Of a DNA stretch of 64,000 bases, positions 34,478-42,515 are shown piece after piece (within the stretch, counting starts at the first letter, position 1; each line of letters opens with the position of its first letter). This DNA comes from CAYRGY01 sp964424075 (GTDB lineage Bacteria > Patescibacteriota > Gracilibacteria > UBA1369), in contig CAYRGY010000005.1 in NCBI GenBank assembly GCA_964424075.1, positions 57,874 to 121,873 on the forward strand, in the 5' to 3' direction. The position numbers and the translations under genes are program-made. Below the pieces are notes generated by a model. It saw nothing but the letters and a program-made list of their open reading frames with translations, was not told the origin of the DNA and made no database searches.

Positions 34478-34570
34478 TGGCGGAGAGAGAGGGATTCGAA
34501 CCCTCGCGCCGGGAAATCCCGACCTACAGGATTAGCAATCCCGCCCCTTCAGCCTCTTGGGTATCTCTCC
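34478..34570 (-). tRNA. tRNA-Ser (anticodon GCU)
   Basis: Minus strand: acceptor GGAGAGA pairs with TCTCTCC, the anticodon loop in GGATTGCTAATCC gives GCT, a long variable arm (GTCGGGA/TCCCGGC region) marks a class II tRNA, the T-arm has GGTTCGAATCC, and CCA is encoded. 93 bases. Confidence 0.95.
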
Positions 34571-34663
34571 ACTAGTGTGCCAATTCTAATATGCACCTCA
34601 GCAAAAATCAAACTTTAATCAAAGCACTTATAAGGCCATAAATTTGACAAGCCCACAAAAACA

Positions 34664-34692
34664 TTGACAAGAAAGAAGAGCTCTGTTGTAAT
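34664..34692 (+). promoter_or_regulatory. Strong promoter for the gene at 34736
   Basis: Consensus TTGACA (34664-34669), 17-base spacer, TGTAAT (34687-34692). A second TTGACA lies 20 bases upstream (34644-34649). Confidence 0.6.
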
Positions 34693-34735
34693 ATGCACCT
34701 TCAAGTAGTGTTATATAAAGTAAATAATTAATTAA

Positions 34736-35632
34736 ATGAACGCTAAAAAAACTATCGTCAGGACAACACAAGAACCAATTGACGAGCGGGCTGAAACCAT
34801 TATTAGTGAGCCACCTCCGGCTTCTAAGACCAAATTGCGCAGTGATCATCAAGAAAGTTCGAAAGCTGAAAGTGAACATGTGCAAGCTACAGTCACAACA
34901 ACTGTGGGCAATATAATGCTGGGATGCGCTACTTTGGGCATTGCCATTGGCACTTCATTTGCCGGAGTTACCGCACTGGCCAATCGAGGTTGCACTTCAA
35001 CTGAAGATAAAGCGTCTACTCAGGTTCCTGCACCTTCATCACAAACATCACTGGAATCAAAATCCGAGTCTTCTCAAGTTGTTCATCAAATGCCGGCTAA
35101 AAAGGAAGGTGAAATATTTCGGGAAATATTAATGGTTAAACCATGGCAGCTTATGCATAATGGCCATCTATTTAATGCGCCAGAAGCTAATTATGTAATT
35201 ATTGCCACTGAAACCAATAATGAGCAGGATCAAAAGAACATTACCTATCCTCAAAACAGCTTCAAACCAATAACCAGCTTTCCCCTTGAAGACCCTGATC
35301 ATCCTCATGTGACTATTCATATTTTTACCCGCTGTCAAAAAGGTCAAACACCGCAAGCCGTTATTGAGAATACAAAGGCCGTTCTTTCTGTTTACTATGA
35401 GCCGCCTGGCAATAAGGTTCTGTCCCAGTATACTGCCAAAGTCGGACTTTGCCCCCATTCAAATGAGCGCAATCATCGACTTGAGCCGCACGAACTGGAA
35501 AGCATCATCAAAAGAAGCATACTTCAGGTAGACTTATCTCCTATAACTCATCTCAAAAGAAATAATGGCTTTATTCACATGAGAGCAGTCGCAGCAGGTA
35601 TTAAGGTTAGACCTAATCAACCACGCGACTGA
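34736..35632 (+). CDS. Unknown single-pass membrane protein
   Basis: No family recognised. The 298 residues have a polar, charged cytoplasmic N-terminus (about 1-55), one hydrophobic segment (about 60-84, IMLGCATLGIAIGTSFAGV), a Ser/Gln-rich linker (about 88-125) and a globular domain (about 130-298) that includes IFREILMVKPWQLMHNG and YVIIATETNN. The downstream domain is likely extracytoplasmic. A good promoter lies upstream. Its end overlaps the convergent gene at 35613 by 20 bases. It forms the second convergent pair between tRNA-Ser(GCU) and tRNA-Ser(UGA). Confidence 0.58.
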   Translation: MNAKKTIVRTTQEPIDERAETIISEPPPASKTKLRSDHQESSKAESEHVQATVTTTVGNIMLGCATLGIAIGTSFAGVTALANRGCTSTEDKASTQVPAPSSQTSLESKSESSQVVHQMPAKKEGEIFREILMVKPWQLMHNGHLFNAPEANYVIIATETNNEQDQKNITYPQNSFKPITSFPLEDPDHPHVTIHIFTRCQKGQTPQAVIENTKAVLSVYYEPPGNKVLSQYTAKVGLCPHSNERNHRLEPHELESIIKRSILQVDLSPITHLKRNNGFIHMRAVAAGIKVRPNQPRD

Positions 35633-36134
35633 CTAGAGCCTTAATTTCATCAGTTCCCAACGGATCAAGCATCACTAAATCTCCATGTCGAGTCCTCTCA
35701 TTTAGTGGGCTCATTAAAACATTAATAGACTCCAGTGCTTTTTCCTCGATTATCGTCCGCAACTCATCAACTGAATAACAAATTGAACTTAAGTTTCTTT
35801 TACCCAAAGCATCCAGACCTTCTCTCATCGATAAAATGCAATACATTCGCTTCCCCTTATTAGTTCTGTTAACCCTTGTTTGACTTTGTTCATCCAAAAC
35901 CTGTTGCCCCATGCGTATACTTTTTGCATTGCTGGAAGCGACCGCTTCATCGTAATTAACAATTTTATTAATTCTACAATCTTCAATTTTATACCTATAA
36001 CCTGTCTGGGCTGGATCTAAAAGCGGGTCTGCTTTTGACCGCAAATACATCGCACAAACCAGTGAGTCATTATCGGCAAACTCAAAGTCAAGCTCACCAT
36101 TTTCAGAACGCATATTTAGTTTTTCTACAATCAT
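35613..36134 (-). CDS. Unknown small protein, partner of the 34736 gene
   Basis: No family recognised. The 173-residue protein is mixed alpha/beta and slightly charged, without signal peptide or membrane helix. Segments include LVCAMYLRSKADPLLD, KIVNYDEAVASSNA and MYCILSMREGLDALGK. Its ATG (36134) has a plain leader with no clear Shine-Dalgarno site. It overlaps the convergent gene by 20 bases and starts about 130 bases from tRNA-Ser(UGA). Confidence 0.55.
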   Translation of the reverse strand: MIVEKLNMRSENGELDFEFADNDSLVCAMYLRSKADPLLDPAQTGYRYKIEDCRINKIVNYDEAVASSNAKSIRMGQQVLDEQSQTRVNRTNKGKRMYCILSMREGLDALGKRNLSSICYSVDELRTIIEEKALESINVLMSPLNERTRHGDLVMLDPLGTDEIKALVSRVVD

Positions 36135-36236
36135 GGGTTAAACTGTTAATTTATATCTTCTATGCATCACCAAGAAGCATCAAGGCGGCATATTAGCCAG
36201 CGGCAATTGGTTGTGTATCATTTGTTCTTCAGCCGT

Positions 36237-36270
36237 GACGAACAAAAAATGGCGACGAACAAAAAATGGC
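36237..36270. repeat. Perfect 17-bp tandem duplication abutting the tRNA-Ser(UGA) 3' end
   Basis: GACGAACAAAAAATGGC occurs twice without a gap (36237-36253 and 36254-36270). The second copy includes the encoded CCA and discriminator of the minus-strand tRNA, so the first copy carries a four-base remnant of a tRNA 3' end. Confidence 0.85.
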
Positions 36271-36356
36271 GGAGAGAGAGGGATTCGAACCCCCGAGGAG
36301 CTTGCGCCCCTAACGGTTTTCAAGACCGCCGCTTTCGACCACTCAGCCATCTCTCC
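36267..36356 (-). tRNA. tRNA-Ser (anticodon UGA)
   Basis: Minus strand: acceptor GGAGAGA/TCTCTCC, anticodon stem GCGGT/ACCGT enclosing CTTGAAA (anticodon TGA), long variable arm, GGTTCGAATCC T-arm and encoded CCA (36269-36267). 90 bases. Its T-arm and acceptor half are identical to those of tRNA-Ser(GCU). Confidence 0.95.
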
Positions 36357-36531
36357 AAATAGGCCTGCCGTTAACCCTAAAGTGGCGACAGTCTAAGCTA
36401 ATTCCAGATTTACATCAAGTTGAAATCTATTTCAAGAGAATTTTAGCTTTTATTAAACATTTTTTTATTTAAATCTTAGAAAAAATTAAAAAACAAAAGG
36501 CAGAATACGTCCAGCATATAACCAAAATAAT

Positions 36532-36870
36532 ATGAACTTTGAAAGACTGATTAGGCACCCATCTACAACTGTTCAATTGAAAGATTTAAGAATCTTTCCG
36601 GACAGTCTGGAAATTGAAACTGAGCCCGGTCGCAGAATCAAACTGCGCAAAAAGGAGTTTCAGCTTTTGTATTTTCTCATCAACAATCCCAATAAAGTCA
36701 TCAACAAGCATGCTCTACTGGAATTAATTTGGAACTATGATTTGTATACCCAAACCAACACACTCGAGGTGCATATGAGTAATTTGCGCAAAAAATTACA
36801 TTCATTAGTGGAACATCCCATGATTCAAACTGTGCATGGAGCCGGCTATCGACTAGTGCTTGCTGGCTAG
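36532..36870 (+). CDS. Stand-alone OmpR/PhoB-type winged-helix DNA-binding protein
   Basis: The 112 residues are a nearly complete Trans_reg_C domain: an N-terminal strand region, LRKKEFQLLYFLINNPNKVINKHALLELIW (helices 1-2, in two parts), the recognition region TLEVHMSNLRKKLH and the wing VHGAGYRL. OmpR-family regulators normally carry an N-terminal receiver domain; none is present here, and no histidine kinase is adjacent, so it is not a normal response regulator. It may be a constitutive or protein-controlled transcription factor. It converges with the S41 protease gene with a four-base overlap. Confidence 0.88.
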   Translation: MNFERLIRHPSTTVQLKDLRIFPDSLEIETEPGRRIKLRKKEFQLLYFLINNPNKVINKHALLELIWNYDLYTQTNTLEVHMSNLRKKLHSLVEHPMIQTVHGAGYRLVLAG

Positions 36871-38084
36871 AGATTTTGCAAATAATCTATAGCTGCGTCC
36901 AACTGAGGATCATTTCCATTCTCATAATCCTCATCGGTAAACATTACTTCCTGGTCAGGTTCAACACCGACTTCATCAATATTACGTCCGTTTGGAGTAA
37001 ACCAACGAGCAATTGTAAATCTAATGCTGGAGCCATCTGCCAATGGATCAACTTCCTGAACAGTGCCCTTACCGAATGTAGTTTCACCCAGTACCACACC
37101 TCGCTTTAAATCTTGCACTGCAGCAGCCACAATTTCAGCAGCAGAAGCAGAACCACGATTAACCAGCACGACTAGAGGAACATCCGGTAATTGCCCATTA
37201 CCAGTAGTTAGAAAGACCTCATCTTTTTCGTTGTCACGGTATTCAATCCTCACAATTTCTTGTTTATTGCGCATAAATGCAGACACAATGTCCACAGATC
37301 CGGTCAAATATCCTCCGCCATTAAATCTTAAATCCAGAATTAAACCTGAAGGCTCTTCCAAACTGATTTCGTTTACGATTCGATTGAATTCCTGTTTGGT
37401 ATCATCACTAAATTGATTTACTGTAATTTGCCAAATATCCTCCGCTACCTCTTCTTTACTAACACTTTCCACAGTAATTTTGCCTCTTTCTATAGTGACA
37501 TCGAATGGATTCTCGATGCCTTCTCTGATGATGGTTAGCACCACCTCCGTTCCCTCTTCACCCCTGATTGAGTGTATTGCATCAAATAAAGTCATTTCGG
37601 ATGCAACTTCCCCATCAATTTTGAATATTTTATCATCCGGTAGCAAGCCTGCCTGTTGGGCAGGGGAGTCTTTCAAGGGAGAAACAACTACTAAAAATTG
37701 ATCACGAACAGTAAGTTCGGCCCCGATTCCTTCCAATTCACCATTCAAGCTTTGATTGAATTCTGCAGTTTCCTCCGGAGTCATATAGACTGTATATGGA
37801 TCCTCTAGAGCATCAGTCATTCCTTTTATCGAGCCATAGACCAAATCCTGATCTACTAAATCTCCTTCATCAATATAGTTATCCTTCAAAATGTCCCGCA
37901 CTTTCCAGAACATGGTCAAATCCATTTCCGCTTCTTCAGCCTGACCGCTCAAAATATTGACTGAATTGCTAGTACCAACCGCTTGATTACCAAAGCTGGT
38001 GATAAAACTTCCCACACCCCATCCCAATGAAAATACGATCAAAAAAATTGTGAAATAACTTAATACTCTTGCTCCTTTAGTCAT
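36867..38084 (-). CDS. S41-family C-terminal processing protease (CtpA/CtpB-like)
   Basis: S41 proteases degrade or trim periplasmic/extracytoplasmic proteins. The 405 residues show an N-terminal TM/signal anchor (about 8-30), a PDZ domain (about 105-190, GIGAELTVRDQFLVVVSPL) and the tail-specific protease core with catalytic Ser312 in NRGSASAAE and Lys339 in FGKGTVQ. The length is normal for CtpA. It lies two bases after the ymdB-like gene on the same strand, so the two are probably one operon. Confidence 0.93.
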   Translation of the reverse strand: MTKGARVLSYFTIFLIVFSLGWGVGSFITSFGNQAVGTSNSVNILSGQAEEAEMDLTMFWKVRDILKDNYIDEGDLVDQDLVYGSIKGMTDALEDPYTVYMTPEETAEFNQSLNGELEGIGAELTVRDQFLVVVSPLKDSPAQQAGLLPDDKIFKIDGEVASEMTLFDAIHSIRGEEGTEVVLTIIREGIENPFDVTIERGKITVESVSKEEVAEDIWQITVNQFSDDTKQEFNRIVNEISLEEPSGLILDLRFNGGGYLTGSVDIVSAFMRNKQEIVRIEYRDNEKDEVFLTTGNGQLPDVPLVVLVNRGSASAAEIVAAAVQDLKRGVVLGETTFGKGTVQEVDPLADGSSIRFTIARWFTPNGRNIDEVGVEPDQEVMFTDEDYENGNDPQLDAAIDYLQNL

Positions 38085-38085
38085 A

Positions 38086-38871
38086 TTAATTTGTTAATTT
38101 AGCTATGCGCTTAATACTTTTAGCATGTCCTGACTTAAGATCAACCTCAATTAAAGTGCCGTTCAACATTGCCTGTCCCCCTGCTATCTGATGTTTCACC
38201 GGCATTTGAGTCAGAAACTGTTTAATAATATCTGCTTTTTCCAGTCCGATAATTGAATGAGCCGGCCCACAAAAGCCTACATCAGCCTGAAAAGCAGTTC
38301 CGTTTTCCAGAATTCTCTCATCTGCGGTAGCAATATGGGTATGAGTACCCAAAACCGCTGACACTCTACCATCAAGATAATTAGCCATGGCAACCTTTTC
38401 CGAACCGGCTTCAGCATGAAAATCTACAATAATACTTACATAGTCACGTCCCAAAACTTTGTCTTTCAACAATTTATCAATAGCTCGAAATGGACAATCC
38501 AAATGACTTGGCATAAACACTCTCCCCATCAGATTTACAATCAGAACCTTACCCGCACCGATTTCAATTTCACCAAATCCTCGCCCCGGAACACCTTGAG
38601 GATAGTTTAGAGGTCTAATCAGAGGATAGTCAGGCTTATCCAAATATTCACATATTTCAGCTACTTTCCAAATATGATTGCCAGAAGTACCGAAATCAAT
38701 GCCTGCCTCTAACAATTCCTGAAATTTGGCATCACTAACTCCTTTACCATGATGAGAATTTTCAACGTTAGCGATAACCAAATCTGCATCATTGCGCAGC
38801 TCAGGCAATAGCTCTTTTACAGCCCTTCTTCCGGGTTTCCCAAAAATGTCTCCTAAAAATAATATTTTCAT
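38086..38871 (-). CDS. ymdB: YmdB-family metallophosphoesterase (cyclic-nucleotide phosphodiesterase-like)
   Basis: YmdB of B. subtilis is a 2',3'/3',5'-cyclic nucleotide phosphodiesterase that affects biofilm and RNA turnover. The 261-residue protein has the calcineurin-like metal ligands in order: LGDIFGKPGR, NVENSHHGKG, SGNHIW, VDFHAEAGSEK and GTHTHIATAD. I use the ATG at 38871; a TTG three codons upstream is less likely. It is followed by the S41 protease after two bases. Confidence 0.92.
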   Translation of the reverse strand: MKILFLGDIFGKPGRRAVKELLPELRNDADLVIANVENSHHGKGVSDAKFQELLEAGIDFGTSGNHIWKVAEICEYLDKPDYPLIRPLNYPQGVPGRGFGEIEIGAGKVLIVNLMGRVFMPSHLDCPFRAIDKLLKDKVLGRDYVSIIVDFHAEAGSEKVAMANYLDGRVSAVLGTHTHIATADERILENGTAFQADVGFCGPAHSIIGLEKADIIKQFLTQMPVKHQIAGGQAMLNGTLIEVDLKSGHAKSIKRIAKLTN

Positions 38872-39003
38872 ACCGGCCAATTATAACAGCAATCTCACAA
38901 AAATTAAGAGGCAATAATAGCACCTAAAGTCAATCAGTCAACTATAAGTGATTCATAAATCGGACGTACCCGAGTTATAACTTTTGTATCATAACCTATT
39001 CAC

Positions 39004-40011
39004 ATGAATTCAAAACTTTTATTCAAAGTGATTGCATTTACAGCGGCACTGACAATTTTGTCATCTCAGCTAGCTTTCGCTATGACCACCGAAGTATCGG
39101 AACCGGTTACGGCGGAAGACGCTGGAATAACTCTAATTTCAATTATGTCCAAGGGGCAAATCACTCTGAGCTGGGATGTTGCAAAACCCGAAAACTTGGT
39201 ATCCGGTTTCAAAATTGCTTACGGTACAGAAGAAATCGAACCGACTTATCCGTCTGATCTGTCCGACTATGTCTACCTGTCTGACAATGAAGTGCGCAGT
39301 TATGCTTTAGCTGGTTTAAAACTTGATTCAACTTATTATTTCCGCGTCTGCCAATATAATGGAGCGGGCGAATGTCTCTATTATAGTAATGCAATTTCAC
39401 TGCAAACCCCCGAAAAAGTGGTCACTACAGAAAAAAAGGAGACTACCAAATCCGAAACGCTGCAAATGGAAGATTTTTATTTTGAAGACACTATCGGTCA
39501 TTGGTCCAAGGATTACGCCAAGAACTTGAAATATAAATGTGAAATTGAAGGATATAAAGATGCAAATGGAAATCTGCTCAGTGAATTCCGTCCTGATTCT
39601 CCGATCACTCGTGCCGAGTTGGCCAAAATGTTGGTTCAATGTGCTGCCGAAGAAATGACTGGCGATAATCCTTTCAACGATGTTGAATCTGATACATGGT
39701 ACACAGGTGCAGTTATCACAGCTAAGCAAAAAGGCTGGGTAGATGGCTATCCCGATGGGACTTTCAAACCTAATAATAATATAAATCGAGCCGAAGCACT
39801 TAAGATGATTGTGCTTATCAAGTATACTGACATAACTGGCGACACTATGGAGTTTTCCGATGTCGACCCTGGTGCTTGGTACTATGACTATGTAGTTTTC
39901 GCAGTCAAGAAAGGCATTGTCAGCGGTTACAATGATGGCTCCTTCAAACCCGCAGAAGATATTACCCGCGGTGAAGCAGCTAAAATTATCTCCAAAGTAA
40001 TGGGGTACTAA
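39004..40011 (+). CDS. Secreted FnIII + triple SLH-domain surface protein
   Basis: The 335 residues start with a signal peptide (about 1-26, LAFA), an FnIII domain (about 36-135, ITLSWDVAKPENLVSGFKIAYG, YYFRVCQYN) and a short linker. Then come three SLH modules (about 157-335), each with the DxxxHWxxxx or VxxDxWYxxAV start, FRPDSPITRAELAKM, FKPNNNINRAEALKM and FKPAEDITRGEAAKI. Three SLH modules are the classical unit for binding pyruvylated wall polymers. A terminator follows. The FnIII domain resembles the first one of the LPXTG protein at 24754-26316. Confidence 0.9.
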   Translation: MNSKLLFKVIAFTAALTILSSQLAFAMTTEVSEPVTAEDAGITLISIMSKGQITLSWDVAKPENLVSGFKIAYGTEEIEPTYPSDLSDYVYLSDNEVRSYALAGLKLDSTYYFRVCQYNGAGECLYYSNAISLQTPEKVVTTEKKETTKSETLQMEDFYFEDTIGHWSKDYAKNLKYKCEIEGYKDANGNLLSEFRPDSPITRAELAKMLVQCAAEEMTGDNPFNDVESDTWYTGAVITAKQKGWVDGYPDGTFKPNNNINRAEALKMIVLIKYTDITGDTMEFSDVDPGAWYYDYVVFAVKKGIVSGYNDGSFKPAEDITRGEAAKIISKVMGY

Positions 40012-40032
40012 TACACACATTGTAAATCAAAA

Positions 40033-40061
40033 AGCCCTCTCTGTGTAGCGAGGGCTTTTTT
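40033..40061 (+). terminator. Rho-independent terminator after the FnIII-SLH gene
   Basis: AGCCCTC (40033-40039) pairs with GAGGGCT (40050-40056), followed by a run of T residues. Confidence 0.88.
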
Positions 40062-40102
40062 CAAAGCTTGTAACTACTGCACTAGCATGGCAAACTTCAA
40101 GC

Positions 40103-40774
40103 ATGAGAATAAATAAATATTTAGCAGAATCTGGTTTATGTTCCAGACGACAGGCTGACAAGTTGATAGCTGAAGGTGCGGTGACTATTGACGGTAAAAA
40201 GGCCGGTTTGGGTGATCAAGTCTTACCGGGACAGCAAGTGCTCTGCAATGGAAAAAAAGCTGTTCTGAGTCAAAACAACAAGATTTACATAGCTTTTAAT
40301 AAACCATACGGCGTAATTACCACCACTGCCAGAGATGTCGAAAACACAGTTATGGACTATTTTAAGCTCAAAGATAGGATTTTCCCTATTGGCCGTCTCG
40401 ATGTTAAATCTACCGGACTGCTAATGTTAACCAATGACGGTGACATAGTTAATCAGCTCTCCAAAGCTCAAAACAAAGTAGAAAAGGAATATCTTGTGGT
40501 AGTGGACAAACAAATCACTCCTGAATTTTTAGACAATTTAGCTCAAGGCGTTGATTTGGAAGAAGGCACAACCTTGCCGGCTCATGTAGTTAAAAACGGC
40601 CCAAAAGGCTTCAAAATAACTTTAATACAAGGTTGGAATAAGCAAATTCGCCGCATGTGTGAAAAGTACGGTTATCAGGTTATCAGCTTGAGACGTCTTC
40701 GTTTCGGTAAATTAGAGCTCGGCGATTTAGAGCCTGGAAAGTGGAAATATGTAGAACTTGCCGATATTATTTAG
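40103..40774 (+). CDS. RsuA/RluB/RluF-family pseudouridine synthase
   Basis: These enzymes isomerise uridine in 16S or 23S rRNA. The 223 residues have an N-terminal S4 RNA-binding domain (about 1-58, MRINKYLAESGLCSRRQADKLI) and the catalytic domain with GRLDVKSTGLLMLTNDGD containing the catalytic aspartate (about 98-115), and EGWNKQIRRMCE-like GWNKQIRRMCEKYGY (about 177-191). The exact target is not decidable between RsuA, RluB, RluE and RluF. Confidence 0.93.
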   Translation: MRINKYLAESGLCSRRQADKLIAEGAVTIDGKKAGLGDQVLPGQQVLCNGKKAVLSQNNKIYIAFNKPYGVITTTARDVENTVMDYFKLKDRIFPIGRLDVKSTGLLMLTNDGDIVNQLSKAQNKVEKEYLVVVDKQITPEFLDNLAQGVDLEEGTTLPAHVVKNGPKGFKITLIQGWNKQIRRMCEKYGYQVISLRRLRFGKLELGDLEPGKWKYVELADII

Positions 40775-40848
40775 GCATTTTTTATTTCCCCTTCACCTCA
40801 CTCTGTTTTAATCAAAGCACAAAAACATTCAATGTACAGTCCATAGTC

Positions 40849-40877
40849 TTGACGGTGAGGAAATGCTCACCTAATAT
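40849..40877 (+). promoter_or_regulatory. recA promoter with an 18-bp inverted repeat between -35 and -10
   Basis: TTGACG (40849-40854), a 17-base spacer and TAATAT (40872-40877) lie 28 bases before the recA ATG. The spacer is almost filled by the inverted repeat GGTGAG-GAAATG-CTCACC (40854-40871), well placed as an operator. It does not match the Gram-positive or proteobacterial LexA box. Confidence 0.6.
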
Positions 40878-40904
40878 TATCAACGTAAACTTAACAACAA
40901 AAAT

Positions 40905-41939
40905 ATGACCGTAAATACAGAGAAACAGAAGGCAGTCGAATTGGCTTTATCACAAATTGAACGATCTTTTGGTAAAGGTGCCATTATGAAAATGGGAGAA
41001 CACCAAAAAATGCAGGTGGAAACTTTCCCTACCGGATCACTATCTCTCGACATTGCTCTCGGAGGCGGAATACCCAAGGGCCGCATTATCGAGGTTTATG
41101 GGCCGGAAAGCTCCGGTAAAACTACCTTAACACTGCACATGATATCCGAAGTGCAAAAGGCTGGTGGAATGGCTGGATTTATTGATGCTGAACATGCCCT
41201 AGACCCTGAATATTCGCGACGCATCGGAGTCGATTTGGATAATTTACTTATCTCTCAGCCTGATAGCGGTGAGCAGGCTCTGGAAATAACCGAAACTCTC
41301 GTGCGCTCCAATGCGCTGGACGTAATTGTAATCGATTCCGTGGCCGCTTTGACTCCCCGTGCAGAAATTGATGGAGAAATGGGAGATGCGCATATGGGAT
41401 TACAAGCACGTCTAATGAGTCAAGCTCTGCGTAAGTTAACTGCAGCTATCAGTAAATCAAAGACCACAGTCATTTTCATCAATCAGTTACGTATGAAATT
41501 GGGCGTAATGTTCGGTAATCCCGAAACCACCACTGGCGGAAATGCGCTTAAGTTCTACTCCACAGTGCGTATTGAAATTCGTAGCATCGGCAAGCTGGAA
41601 GAAGGCGCCGGAGACGAAAAGAAATATACCGGGCATCGAGTTCGCACTAAAATCGTCAAAAACAAGGTAGCTCCTCCTTTCAGAACAGCTGAATTCGACA
41701 TACTTTATAATAAAGGTATCTGTCGGACTGGGGATTTATTGGATTTAGCTGTTAAATACGAAATCGTTAAGAAAGCAGGAGCTTTTTACAGCTATGGCCA
41801 AACCAAGCTTGGTCAGGGGCGTGATAACACCAGAATTTTCTTGAACTCCAAGGATAATCAAAAAATTACCAAGAAAATTGAGGCTGAAGTGTTGGAAGTT
41901 ATCAAAAAAGCTAAAGATTTGGAACTTAAACAGGTATAA
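40905..41939 (+). CDS. recA: Recombinase RecA
   Basis: RecA forms filaments on single-stranded DNA and drives strand exchange and SOS signalling. The 344-residue protein has the N-terminal polymerisation helix (ALSQIERSFGKGAIMKMG), Walker A GPESSGKT (about 66-73), Walker B VIVIDSVAALTPRAEIDGE, loops L1/L2 (MGLQARLMSQALRK, FINQLRMKLGVMFGNPETTTGG) and a shortened acidic tail. No intein. It is followed after two bases by recX. Confidence 0.98.
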   Translation: MTVNTEKQKAVELALSQIERSFGKGAIMKMGEHQKMQVETFPTGSLSLDIALGGGIPKGRIIEVYGPESSGKTTLTLHMISEVQKAGGMAGFIDAEHALDPEYSRRIGVDLDNLLISQPDSGEQALEITETLVRSNALDVIVIDSVAALTPRAEIDGEMGDAHMGLQARLMSQALRKLTAAISKSKTTVIFINQLRMKLGVMFGNPETTTGGNALKFYSTVRIEIRSIGKLEEGAGDEKKYTGHRVRTKIVKNKVAPPFRTAEFDILYNKGICRTGDLLDLAVKYEIVKKAGAFYSYGQTKLGQGRDNTRIFLNSKDNQKITKKIEAEVLEVIKKAKDLELKQV

Positions 41940-41941
41940 TC

Positions 41942-42430
41942 TTGAACAAAAGTCAGAAAAAACTTCTGCACTATGCTTATGATCTCTTGGCCAGAAGACG
42001 CTATACAATCAAAGGATTGCATACGCGTCTTGCAGCCAAGAATACACGACTCAGAGCTGCTTGCTCCGAGCAGGAAATAGAGCACATCATCACTAGTCTC
42101 AAGCAAGCAAATTTTCTTAATGACAAGGATTACGCAGAAGCTTACATCAGCACGGAACTAGCTCGCAAGCCGCAAGGATCGTTGCGATTGCGTCATAAAC
42201 TGCTACAAAAGGGAGTGAATAATCAACTCATCCAAGAAGTTTTGGCAGAGCAAGCTATCGACGAGTTGGAAGCAGCTAGAGTAGCCAGCTTGAATAAACT
42301 GCGTACAATGCGAATCGGAAAATTGGATAATCACAAGCTTGAGGAAAAACTTTTCAGATTCTTGATTGGCAGGGGATTCAAGCTCAATACTGTCTATCAA
42401 GTCGTTAAGCAAAAGCTTTACAAAAATTGA
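41942..42430 (+). CDS. recX: RecA regulatory protein RecX
   Basis: RecX caps RecA filaments and limits their growth. The 162-residue protein has the typical three-helix repeats (YAYDLLARRRYTIKGLHTRL, FLNDKDYAEAYISTELARKPQGSLRLRHKL, FRFLIGRGFKLNTVYQVV, each in part). The TTG start at 41942 is two bases after the recA stop, so expression is coupled. The stop is TGA. The size and order match the common recA-recX pair. Confidence 0.9.
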   Translation: MNKSQKKLLHYAYDLLARRRYTIKGLHTRLAAKNTRLRAACSEQEIEHIITSLKQANFLNDKDYAEAYISTELARKPQGSLRLRHKLLQKGVNNQLIQEVLAEQAIDELEAARVASLNKLRTMRIGKLDNHKLEEKLFRFLIGRGFKLNTVYQVVKQKLYKN

Positions 42431-42459
42431 TCTTTGCTGTAAATTCTTTATCGTAGAAA

Positions 42460-42482
42460 CAGGATCAATAAAAACGATCCTG
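42460..42482 (+). other. Inverted repeat between recX and nusA
   Basis: CAGGATC (42460-42466) and GATCCTG (42476-42482) form a 7-bp stem with a 9-base A-rich loop, 33 bases before the nusA ATG. It lacks a T run, so a terminator is doubtful; a leader hairpin or operator for nusA is possible. Confidence 0.4.
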
Positions 42483-42515
42483 CATTTATTGTGAACCAAA
42501 AATAACCTAAACAAC

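Noticed and set aside
39397..40020. A 207-codon open frame on the minus strand
   Set aside because: It is antisense to the FnIII-SLH gene, which has a signal peptide and three SLH modules; the antisense frame has no recognisable features.
40775..40904. A canonical LexA box upstream of recA
   Set aside because: Neither the Gram-positive (CGAAC-N4-GTTCG) nor the proteobacterial (CTGT-N8-ACAG) pattern is present; only the unrelated inverted repeat reported above was found.
18163..42430. Alternative genetic code (UGA as Gly), as in some CPR
   Set aside because: UGA serves as a stop in yraN (overlapping the next ATG), in recX and at 35630-35632, and no conserved gene is interrupted by UGA.
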